A stretch of 13,404 bases of DNA from Bacteroidetes bacterium UBA6661 (GTDB lineage: Bacteria > Bacteroidota > Bacteroidia > AKYH767-A > OLB10). Positions 7,039-13,404 of the stretch are shown piece after piece. How positions within the stretch are numbered: the first letter of the stretch is position 1; each line of letters opens with the position of its first letter. The stretch spans positions 1 to 13,404 of the forward strand of contig DKKR01000060.1 in the NCBI GenBank assembly GCA_002455375.1, read 5' to 3'. The notes beneath the pieces were generated by a model. That model saw only the letters and a list, made by a program, of their open reading frames with translations. It did no database searches and had not been told where the DNA came from. The translations under genes and the position numbers were made by a program.

Positions 7039-7245
7039 ATGGCAGTAATAGCATTATCAAAAGCAGAAATGCAGAGCATTCAGAAGATAGGCTCAATGCT
7101 TTCAGGTCTCTCTAAAATTATTGGAGAAGATCAGTTGAATGAGTTCAAGCTTTATGATGAGATTGAAGCTGAAAAAGCAGCCGCACAATCAGCATCTCGT
7201 AAGCAAGCTTACTCAAGCAAGGCAACTATAGAAAAACTTATTTAA
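7039..7245 (+). CDS. Small protein of unknown function (68 aa)
   Basis: I do not recognise this gene. It encodes 68 residues with no cysteine or tryptophan, no signal peptide and no membrane segment. The sequence looks mostly helical. An amphipathic first half (MAVIALSKAEMQSIQKIGSM onward to about residue 40) is followed by an acidic and alanine-rich helix (DEIEAEKAAAQ, 40-50) and a Ser/Lys-rich tail ending IEKLI. That it is a real gene is supported by its surroundings: a near-consensus promoter at 6989-7018 directly upstream, and a perfect intrinsic terminator beginning 18 nt after its stop. It therefore appears to be transcribed alone, probably quite strongly. The product is likely cytoplasmic. 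A short regulatory or ribosome- or nucleoid-associated protein is possible, but nothing in the sequence proves a function. Confidence 0.75.
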   Translation: MAVIALSKAEMQSIQKIGSMLSGLSKIIGEDQLNEFKLYDEIEAEKAAAQSASRKQAYSSKATIEKLI

Positions 7246-7263
7246 GAGTCCATATTTTAAGTT

Positions 7264-7304
7264 TGCGGTCACAGCCTGATTTTCAGGCTGTGACCGCATT
7301 TTTT
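7264..7304 (+). terminator. Strong intrinsic terminator of the 68-aa gene
   Basis: A perfect 16-bp stem (7264-7279 pairing with 7283-7298; core arm GCGGTCACAGCCTGA) closes a 3-nt TTT loop and is followed by six T residues at 7299-7304. It lies 18 nt after the stop of the 68-aa gene on the plus strand. The opposite strand has no comparable T run after the stem, so termination is probably one-directional. It separates the middle block from the dipeptidyl peptidase gene. Confidence 0.93.
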
Positions 7305-7351
7305 ATACCCAAACCTTAATAACTAATAAAGTTTATTCTCTTCTTTATTCA

Positions 7352-7379
7352 TTGTAACTTCTAATTTCTGTATTCTTTG
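7352..7379 (+). promoter_or_regulatory. Possible promoter of the dipeptidyl peptidase gene
   Basis: TTG at 7352-7354 is followed after 16 nt by TATTCTTTG at 7371-7379. This resembles the Bacteroidota -7 element but has three bases instead of two between TA and TTTG. A promoter is expected here because the strong terminator at 7264-7304 should block transcription from upstream. The predicted start of transcription near 7385 supports translation from the ATG at 7406. Confidence 0.4.
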
Positions 7380-7405
7380 TAGGTTTGAACTTTAAATTTT
7401 ATGTA

Positions 7406-9568
7406 ATGGAAAAAAAAATATTTTCTCTTTTCTTCTTTGCTTTAGCTACTTTAAATCTGTATGCACAAAAGAATTTTACTTATGCCGACATCTGGGGTTC
7501 ATCACAGTTTGCGGCCAGACAGGTTGCATCCTTAAAAAGCATGAACAGTGGCGACACCTATTCAAACACTGACAGGGCAGGAAACCTGATTCGTTACAGT
7601 TTTAAAACAGGAAATGTAATAGACACGCTTATTAAAATTGATGAATTACAAGCATCAATTAAAGACTTCAGGTATTCTGATTATTCGTTTAGTAATGACG
7701 AAAAAAAAGTTTTGCTGACCACAGCATCAGAGGCAATTTACAGACATTCAACCAAAGCAAACTTCTATGTTTTTGATTTCAAAAGCAGAAAGTTAACAGC
7801 TGTTTCAGAAAAAGGAAAACAAATGTATGCTCAATTTAATCCAACAGGAAGCATGGTAGCCTTTGTTCGTGATAATAATCTATATCTGAAAAATCTTTAC
7901 GATTTAAGTGAAAAGATGGTTACTAACGATGGAAAGAAAAATTTTATCATCAATGGTGCATTAGACTGGGTTTACGAAGAAGAGTTTTCATTCAGTCAGG
8001 GATATCAATGGTCAAACGATGGAAAGTATTTAGCATACTACAGGTTTGATGAAAGCAATGTTAAAGAATTTACACTTACTTATTACGACTCACTTTATCC
8101 GAAAGAAGAGAAATATAAGTATCCTAAAGCCGGTGAAGAGAATTCTGTTGTTGATATTTATGTTTACGATTTGTCTTCAGGCAGAAGTGTTAGAATGCAA
8201 ACAGGAGATGAAAAAGATCAGTATATTCCGAGAATAAAATGGACAGAAAAAGTAGGACAGTTATGTGTATTGAGAATGAACCGACATCAGAATAATCTGG
8301 ATTATTTATTGTGTAATGCCGTTTCGGGCAAGACCACTTTATTAATGAATGAAAATAGTAACACTTTTATTGAGATTACCGATAACTTAGTTTTCTTGAA
8401 TAATGGAACACAATTTATTTACAGCAGTGATAAAAGCGGTTACAATCAGATTTATCTTAGAAGCCTGAGTGATGGCTCTGAGAAGATGCTGACCAATGGT
8501 GGAGATGTAATAACTTTTTATGGCTATGATGAGAAAACAAAAAACTGTTTTTATCAGGTTGCAGACCCAACACCCATGGAAAGAGTTGTTTATTCAGTTG
8601 ACCTGAATCAGAAGAAGAAATTGTTGTCGCCTGCCAACGGTACTGCATCAGCATCTTTCAGCAGCAATTTTAAGTATTCAGTAATTACACATAGCACAAT
8701 TGACAAACCCTATATCTGTTATGTTCAGGACAGCAGAGGTAAAAAAATAAGGGTGTTGGAAAATAATGAAAGAGTGGTAAAGAATCTTGAATCTTATACA
8801 ATTTCTAAACCTGAATTTTTTAAATTCACTAACTCTGAAAATATCAGCCTGAATGCATGGATGATAACGCCACCGGGTTTTAAAGCCAATGAGAATAAAA
8901 AGTACCCTGTTATTGTTTATTTATATGGAGGACCGGGCAGACAGACAGTCCTTAACCAATGGGGTGGAACAAATTTTCTCTGGCATCAGATGCTTGCGCA
9001 AAACGGTTTTATTGTTGTATCGGTTGACAACAGAGGTACACCGGGACGTGGAAAGGAATTTGCCAATAGTATTTATAAAAACATGGGTCATTATGAAACG
9101 ATTGATCAGATAGAATTTGCAAAATATCTTCGTACCCTATCTTATGTTGACTCAACCCGTATTGGTGTTCATGGCTGGAGTTATGGTGGTTACCTGACAT
9201 CTTTGCTTATGACAAAAGGGGCCGATTATTTTAAAACCGGAGTTGCCGTAGCACCTGTTATCAACTGGCGCTATTACGATTCAATTTATACAGAAAGATA
9301 TTTGTCTCTGCCGGCAGAAAATCCAAAAGGTTATGATGATAACTCACCTGTTTTTTTTGCCGATAAACTGAAAGGTAAATATTTACTCATTCACGGATTA
9401 ACTGATGACAATGTACATTTTCAGAATAGTGCAGAAATGGTTATTGCATTAGTTAAGAATAAAAAACAATTCGACACTTTTTATTATCCCAATCAGGCAC
9501 ATGGCATCTCTCAGTCGAGGGGACATTTGTATGAAATGATGACAGAGTATTTTAAGAAAAACCTATAA
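7406..9568 (+). CDS. Exported dipeptidyl peptidase IV-type serine peptidase (S9B)
   Basis: A 720-residue prolyl-type dipeptidyl peptidase that should remove dipeptides, typically X-Pro, from peptide N-termini. A signal peptide (residues 1-20, MEKKIFSLFFFALATLNLYA, probable cut before Gln21) sends it to the periplasm or beyond. The N-terminal beta-propeller carries the double-glutamate motif DWVYEEEF (Glu192 and Glu193 correspond to the pair that holds the free amino end of the substrate in human DPP4). The C-terminal alpha/beta hydrolase domain has YLYGGPG, VDNRGTPGRG, the nucleophile Ser592 in GWSYGGY, Asp667 in LTDDNVHFQ and His699 in QAHGI, so the catalytic triad is complete. Length is normal for the family. 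I chose the ATG at 7406 because it gives a clean signal peptide; an in-frame TTG upstream sits at the predicted transcription start. The hut genes follow after 45 nt. Confidence 0.95.
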   Translation: MEKKIFSLFFFALATLNLYAQKNFTYADIWGSSQFAARQVASLKSMNSGDTYSNTDRAGNLIRYSFKTGNVIDTLIKIDELQASIKDFRYSDYSFSNDEKKVLLTTASEAIYRHSTKANFYVFDFKSRKLTAVSEKGKQMYAQFNPTGSMVAFVRDNNLYLKNLYDLSEKMVTNDGKKNFIINGALDWVYEEEFSFSQGYQWSNDGKYLAYYRFDESNVKEFTLTYYDSLYPKEEKYKYPKAGEENSVVDIYVYDLSSGRSVRMQTGDEKDQYIPRIKWTEKVGQLCVLRMNRHQNNLDYLLCNAVSGKTTLLMNENSNTFIEITDNLVFLNNGTQFIYSSDKSGYNQIYLRSLSDGSEKMLTNGGDVITFYGYDEKTKNCFYQVADPTPMERVVYSVDLNQKKKLLSPANGTASASFSSNFKYSVITHSTIDKPYICYVQDSRGKKIRVLENNERVVKNLESYTISKPEFFKFTNSENISLNAWMITPPGFKANENKKYPVIVYLYGGPGRQTVLNQWGGTNFLWHQMLAQNGFIVVSVDNRGTPGRGKEFANSIYKNMGHYETIDQIEFAKYLRTLSYVDSTRIGVHGWSYGGYLTSLLMTKGADYFKTGVAVAPVINWRYYDSIYTERYLSLPAENPKGYDDNSPVFFADKLKGKYLLIHGLTDDNVHFQNSAEMVIALVKNKKQFDTFYYPNQAHGISQSRGHLYEMMTEYFKKNL

Positions 9569-9613
9569 ATATTCATCATAGTTTTATCTCAAACAAAATC
9601 TAATTCTAAAATT

Positions 9614-10861
9614 GTGATTGTAATACTTAATATTAAAGGTCTGTGTGGAATTCTTGACAAGGATATATTAATCAAACGTGGACAGGATTTGCGCAGTTAC
9701 ATGTTTTTGCCTGATGCTTTTTTAGTAATAAAAGATGGTCTTATTAAGAGCTATGGTACTATGACTGAATGGGAGTCGGTGAAAGAAGAATATAGTGCTT
9801 ATGAACCGGTTCAGGCAAATGGGAAATATTTAATGCCTGGCTGGTGCGATTCGCATACACATCTTATTTATGCTGCTTCGCGCGAAGAAGAATTTGTTGA
9901 CCGTATCAATGGATTGTCTTATGAAGATATTGCACAACGTGGTGGAGGCATTCTTAATTCATCAAAAAAACTTGCTGCGGCATCAGAGGAAGATTTGTTT
10001 CTTTCGGCAATGCAACGTATTGATTCAATGATAGCCAAAGGAACCACAGCAATAGAAATAAAGAGCGGATATGGCTTAAGCCTTGAAAGCGAATTGAAAA
10101 TGCTTAGGATAATAAAGAGAATAAAAGAAAGCTCATCGCTGATTATAAAATCTACATTTTTAGGTGCACATGCCGTCCCGGAAAAGTTCAAAAACAATAA
10201 AGCAGGCTATGTCAGACACATTATTGATGACATGATACCGGCAGTTGCTGCAGAAAAGTTAGCTGATTATTGTGATGTGTTTTGTGAGCGAAATTATTTT
10301 TCACAGCAGGAAACAGAAGATATTCTAAATGCAGGAGCAAAATATGGTTTAATACCCAAGGTACATGCCAATCAGATGAGTCGCTCAGGTGGTGTTCAGG
10401 CAGGCGTAAACTGCAATGCTATTAGTGTTGATCATTTAGAATTTGTAGAAGACGAAGAAATTGCTGCTCTAAAAAATAGCACTACAATGCCTGTTGTATT
10501 ACCCGGTGCTGCATTCTTTTTGAACTTACCACTGCCTCCTGCCAGAAAGATGATTGATGCCGGCTTACCTTTAGCAGTTGCAACGGATTTTAATCCCGGA
10601 AGTTCGCCCTCAGGCGATATGAATTTTATGATAAGTCTTCTTTGTGTACAGTATAAATTAAATCCTGAAGAAGCATTTAATGCAGCCACCATCAATGCTG
10701 CTTATGCCATGAATGTAAGTCATCTTACAGGTAGTATTTCTGTTGGTAAAAGAGCGGATTTTTTTATTACAAAAGCGATATCATCACCTTATATCATACC
10801 CTACTCATTCAATGAAAATGTGATTGAATCTGTTTATGTAAAAGGCAAAAAAGTTGTGTAA
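9614..10861 (+). CDS. hutI: Imidazolonepropionase
   Basis: Hydrolyses 4-imidazolone-5-propanoate to N-formimino-L-glutamate (FIGLU), the third step of histidine degradation, in the cytoplasm. The 415 residues form a complete metal-dependent amidohydrolase. Metal ligands are visible as DSHTHL (His81, His83), KVHANQ (His251) and ATDFNPG (Asp325), almost the same numbering as in Bacillus subtilis HutI. Other family residues appear in GAHAVP (His186), SVDHLEF (His274) and EIKSGYGLS. The reading begins at GTG 9614; the next in-frame ATG is 29 codons further in and would remove the conserved first strand (ILNIKG), so GTG is the likely start. The frame is open back to the peptidase stop, 45 nt upstream. 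No terminator separates them, so transcription from the peptidase promoter is possible. The hutG start follows 2 nt after the stop. Confidence 0.97.
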   Translation: MIVILNIKGLCGILDKDILIKRGQDLRSYMFLPDAFLVIKDGLIKSYGTMTEWESVKEEYSAYEPVQANGKYLMPGWCDSHTHLIYAASREEEFVDRINGLSYEDIAQRGGGILNSSKKLAAASEEDLFLSAMQRIDSMIAKGTTAIEIKSGYGLSLESELKMLRIIKRIKESSSLIIKSTFLGAHAVPEKFKNNKAGYVRHIIDDMIPAVAAEKLADYCDVFCERNYFSQQETEDILNAGAKYGLIPKVHANQMSRSGGVQAGVNCNAISVDHLEFVEDEEIAALKNSTTMPVVLPGAAFFLNLPLPPARKMIDAGLPLAVATDFNPGSSPSGDMNFMISLLCVQYKLNPEEAFNAATINAAYAMNVSHLTGSISVGKRADFFITKAISSPYIIPYSFNENVIESVYVKGKKVV

Positions 10862-10863
10862 GT

Positions 10864-11937
10864 ATGAGTCATCTTGTTGTTTACAGTCGGGAAGATATTA
10901 ATCAGGAAACACGAACCCGCAAGAATGAAACCAAGGTGGGCGAGAATGTGCAGGTGCTCAATAAAAGCGATGCAACACTAATTGAACGTTTAAATCAGTG
11001 TGATGCAGAATATGTGTTGTTGGGTCTGCCTGAAGATATTGGAATCAGAGCTAATGGAGGTCGGGGTGGTGCTTACAGTGCCTGGAAGCCTGCATTGTTT
11101 AGTTTGTTGAATGTGCAGAGTAATTGTTTTGGTGATGGCAGTAATATTTTAGTTCTCGGTCATATTAATTTTGATGATCTGATGCTTGCTGCCGATGGCA
11201 TTAATTTCAAAACTGAGAAAGGAATAAGCAAGGCAAGAGAACTTGTTGGACAGATTGATGAAAGAGTTTTCGAGGTTGTAAAGGCGATAATTCAATCCGG
11301 CAAGGAAGCCATTATAATTGGTGGAGGACATAATAACGCATATCCTAATATTAAGGCTGCTGCTATTGGTCTGCAAACAAGTGGAGTCATTAAAAGTGAG
11401 AGTATAAACTGTATAAATTGTGATGCACATTCCGATTTCAGAATTATGGAAGGTCGTCACAGTGGAAATGGATTTCGATATGCATATGAGCATAAATTTC
11501 TCAACAAGTATGCAATTGTAGGATTGCATGAGAGCTATAATGCAGGTAATGTGTTGCAGTTTATGATGGACAGACCTGAAAGGTTTTCGCTGTCTTTTTT
11601 TGAAGATATTTTTATCAGAGAAAATATTTCATTTACAGAAGCAGTTGATAAAGCTATTGAACATGTTAAAGACAACTTCTGTGGTATTGAAATTGATATG
11701 GATACCATTCAGAATATTCCTTCAAGTGCTAAAACATCAAGCGGTATCAGCACCATTCAGGCAAGGCAGTATATTAATCGCGCAGCCTCAAAGCTAAATG
11801 CCTGTTATTTGCATATTGCCGAAGCAGCACCGGTGCTTTCACACATTAAAACGGATAATAAAACCGGTAAACTCATTGGCTATTTAATTGCCGACTATAT
11901 TAAAGCCCGCAGTACTTTTAAAAATAACAAAGTCTGA
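10864..11937 (+). CDS. hutG: Formimidoylglutamase (arginase/ureohydrolase superfamily)
   Basis: Predicted to hydrolyse FIGLU to L-glutamate and formamide. The protein has 357 residues and all six manganese ligands of the ureohydrolase fold: His156 in GGGHNN, Asp187, His189 and Asp191 in CDAHSDF, and Asp278 and Asp280 in EIDMDT. A glutamate in HIAEAAP (Glu320) sits where the family has its substrate-binding glutamate. The superfamily also contains arginase, agmatinase and guanidine-type hydrolases. I prefer formimidoylglutamase because the ATG begins 2 nt after hutI and ftcD follows, but substrate cannot be read from the motifs alone. The N-terminal 45 residues (MSHLVVYSREDINQ onward) are characteristic of a longer form of the family. 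After the stop comes a 169-nt gap before ftcD. Confidence 0.9.
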   Translation: MSHLVVYSREDINQETRTRKNETKVGENVQVLNKSDATLIERLNQCDAEYVLLGLPEDIGIRANGGRGGAYSAWKPALFSLLNVQSNCFGDGSNILVLGHINFDDLMLAADGINFKTEKGISKARELVGQIDERVFEVVKAIIQSGKEAIIIGGGHNNAYPNIKAAAIGLQTSGVIKSESINCINCDAHSDFRIMEGRHSGNGFRYAYEHKFLNKYAIVGLHESYNAGNVLQFMMDRPERFSLSFFEDIFIRENISFTEAVDKAIEHVKDNFCGIEIDMDTIQNIPSSAKTSSGISTIQARQYINRAASKLNACYLHIAEAAPVLSHIKTDNKTGKLIGYLIADYIKARSTFKNNKV

Positions 11938-11952
11938 TAACTTTTTTATTGA

Positions 11953-11978
11953 CTTAAACCTGAGGAGGTTCTTTTAAG
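11953..11978 (+). other. Interrupted hairpin in the hutG-ftcD gap
   Basis: AACCT and AGGTT pair over a GAGG loop, and outer CTTA and TAAG can extend the stem with a 4-nt bulge (CTTT) on the 3' side. It lies 16 nt after the hutG stop. No T run follows, so it is not a standard intrinsic terminator; it could stabilise the 3' end of the hutIG message or be chance. Confidence 0.3.
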
Positions 11979-12052
11979 CTGTTAAAGCAATCTTTTGCAC
12001 GCAGTTACTTTAAAACTTTTTTTATTGTTCATCTGCGGAATCTTTTTCAGGG

Positions 12053-12060
12053 TAATTTTG
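12053..12060 (+). promoter_or_regulatory. Possible internal -7 promoter element for ftcD
   Basis: TAATTTTG is an exact match to TAnnTTTG, 46 nt before the ftcD ATG. The nearest TTG (12025-12027) is 25 nt upstream, longer than ideal. If used, it would let ftcD be expressed separately from hutI and hutG with a leader of about 40 nt. The 169-nt gap is unusual beside the 2-nt hutI-hutG junction and leaves room for such a signal. Confidence 0.4.
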
Positions 12061-12106
12061 ATGATCTTAGCAAACGTATTTTTCAAAAAGATTAAAACAA
12101 ATTTAA

Positions 12107-13404
12107 ATGAAACAATTGATTGAATGTGTTCCCAATTTCAGCGAAGGGAATGATTTGACTATTATCAAACAAATTACCGATAGTATTGAATCGGTAGAAG
12201 GAATAAAATTATTGAATGTTGATCCGGGTAAAGCAACAAACCGCACAGTTGTAACTTTTGTAGGTGAACCTGCAGCAGTAGTTGAAGCAGCATTTAAAGG
12301 TATAGCCAAAGCATCAGAACTTATTGATATGAGTAAACACAAGGGTGAGCATCCACGAATGGGAGCCACCGATGTTTGTCCTTTTATTCCTGTAGCCAAT
12401 ATTTCAATGCAAGAAACGGTAGAGTGGTCAAAGAAGCTGGCTGCTCGTGTTGGCAATGAACTTCACATTCCGGTTTATTTATATGAAGAAGCACAAGAAA
12501 ATAAGGAGAGAAGTAATCTTTCAATCATCAGAGCAGGTGAATATGAAGGCTTCTTTAGAAAGATAAAACAAAAAGAATGGAAACCTGATTTTGGTCCTGC
12601 AGAATTGCCTGCAAATTCAGGTGCTACAGTAATTGGTGCTCGTGATTTTTTAATTGCCTATAATGTTAATCTGAATACCAAATCGGTTAAACGTGCAAAC
12701 TCTGTTGCTTTCGATATTCGTGAAGCAGGCCGCGTGAAAACTGATAGTAAAGGAAAAAAAATATTAGATGATGCAGGTAATGAAATCAGAATACCGGGTA
12801 AGCTTAAAGGCGTTAAAGCAATAGGATGGTATATTGAAGAATATGGTATTGCACAGGTCTCGATTAATATTACAAAGTTCAGAGAAACTCCGCTGCATAT
12901 TGTTTTTGAAGAAAGCGCCCGCAGTGCCTATGAGCGTGGCTACCGTGCCACAGGAAGTGAGTTAGTGGGATTGGTGCCACTACAGGCAATGCTCGATGCA
13001 GGAAAATATTTTCTGAACAAGCAGCGATTGTCATCAGGTGTTAGCGATGCTGAACTGATTCATATTGCAGTAAAGTCAATGGGGCTTGATGAGTTGTCGC
13101 CATTCACTCCGGAAAAAAGAATTATTGAATATGTGATGGAGAGTGAAAGCAAAGCTGTTCTGGCAAATATGCGTTTGAATGCTTTTGTTGATGAAACAGC
13201 CAGCGAATCTCCTGCTCCGGGTGGCGGATCTATTGCTGCATATTGTGGTTCATTGGGTGTTGCACTTGCAACCATGGTAGCCAATCTTTCTGCGTCCAAA
13301 AAAGGATGGGAAGAACGATGGAATGAATTTTCTGACTGGGCTGATAAAGGGCAGAAAATTAAAAAGCAATTGCTTCATTTGGTTGATGAAGATACAGTGG
13401 CATT
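12107..13404 (+). CDS. ftcD: Bifunctional glutamate formimidoyltransferase / formimidoyl-THF cyclodeaminase (first 432 residues; 3' end outside window)
   Basis: Transfers the formimino group of FIGLU to tetrahydrofolate, then releases ammonia to give 5,10-methenyl-THF, linking histidine breakdown to one-carbon metabolism. The N-terminal transferase begins MKQLIECVPNFSEG and includes GEHPRMGATDVCPF, with the catalytic histidine at residue 82 as in the mammalian enzyme. The second transferase subdomain spans about residues 180-325 (GARDFLIAYNVNLN, HIVFEESARSAYERG, SELVGLVP). The cyclodeaminase domain begins near residue 350 and shows its hallmark ETASESPAPGGGSIAA at about 363-378. It is cut at residue 432, so whether that domain is complete is unknown. 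The domain order shows a fused enzyme rather than the separate transferase and cyclodeaminase proteins of many bacteria. The ATG at 12107 fits the family start exactly. It lies 169 nt downstream of hutG. Confidence 0.96.
   Translation, partial: MKQLIECVPNFSEGNDLTIIKQITDSIESVEGIKLLNVDPGKATNRTVVTFVGEPAAVVEAAFKGIAKASELIDMSKHKGEHPRMGATDVCPFIPVANISMQETVEWSKKLAARVGNELHIPVYLYEEAQENKERSNLSIIRAGEYEGFFRKIKQKEWKPDFGPAELPANSGATVIGARDFLIAYNVNLNTKSVKRANSVAFDIREAGRVKTDSKGKKILDDAGNEIRIPGKLKGVKAIGWYIEEYGIAQVSINITKFRETPLHIVFEESARSAYERGYRATGSELVGLVPLQAMLDAGKYFLNKQRLSSGVSDAELIHIAVKSMGLDELSPFTPEKRIIEYVMESESKAVLANMRLNAFVDETASESPAPGGGSIAAYCGSLGVALATMVANLSASKKGWEERWNEFSDWADKGQKIKKQLLHLVDEDTVA

Noticed and set aside
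11149..11529. A 126-codon minus-strand open frame within hutG.
   Set aside because: It is antisense to conserved metal-binding motifs of the ureohydrolase; its Cys- and Thr-rich product looks like shadow coding.
11962..11968. GAGGAGG resembling a strong Shine-Dalgarno sequence.
   Set aside because: No start codon follows at a usable distance, Bacteroidota rarely depend on Shine-Dalgarno sites, and the bases form the loop and arm of a small hairpin.
12061..12123. A 20-codon open frame (ATG to TGA) overlapping the ftcD start, as a possible leader peptide.
   Set aside because: It has no histidine run or other regulatory codon pattern, and its ATG directly abuts the candidate -7 element, so it would not be on that transcript. 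An AT-rich gap gives such frames by chance.

Overview
The window is about 13.4 kb of AT-rich chromosomal DNA from a member of the Bacteroidota. Three observations support this. Likely promoters match the Bacteroidota -33/-7 pattern (TTG, about 19 nt, TAnnTTTG). Shine-Dalgarno sequences are absent before nearly all starts. The gene content also fits: a single-repeat PUR (DUF3276) protein, an exported S9B dipeptidyl peptidase and a MeaB GTPase. The genus cannot be given from sequence alone. No mobile element, tRNA, rRNA, CRISPR array or sign of recent transfer was seen. The DNA is densely coding; no gene-free stretch exceeds 300 nt, and the longest gap is 169 nt (11938-12106).

Left block (1-5448, minus strand) is one tightly packed five-gene operon. 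Read in transcription order it is GT2 glycosyltransferase, GT4 glycosyltransferase, uvrC, a membrane histidine kinase, and gpmI (cut by the window edge). The junctions are a TGATG overlap, a TAATG overlap, a 14-nt overlap and a 2-nt gap, so translational coupling is likely. A -7 element at 5467-5474 probably drives it. The operon mixes cell-envelope glycan synthesis, excision repair, signalling and glycolysis.

Middle block (5520-7304, plus strand) starts with a meaB/argK-type GTPase, divergent from the left operon, whose -7 element lies only 4 nt before its start codon. Next come a DUF3276 PUR-domain nucleic-acid-binding protein and a 68-aa protein I do not recognise. The small gene forms its own unit, with a near-consensus promoter and a perfect 16-bp intrinsic terminator.

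Right block (7406-13404, plus strand) begins with a secreted dipeptidyl peptidase IV-type enzyme. It is followed, after 45 nt without a terminator, by histidine-degradation genes: hutI (imidazolonepropionase), hutG (formimidoylglutamase, arginase fold) and ftcD (formimidoyltransferase-cyclodeaminase, cut by the right edge). HutI makes N-formimino-L-glutamate (FIGLU). HutG and FtcD then offer two alternative exits from FIGLU, one giving formamide plus glutamate and the other feeding one-carbon units to tetrahydrofolate. HutH and HutU are not in the window and may lie beyond its right edge.

Most of this is ordinary housekeeping and catabolic DNA. I found no convincing new multi-gene system. The best candidates for follow-up are the self-contained 68-aa gene, the duplicated FIGLU branch point with a structured gap before ftcD, and the possibly leaderless meaB transcript.
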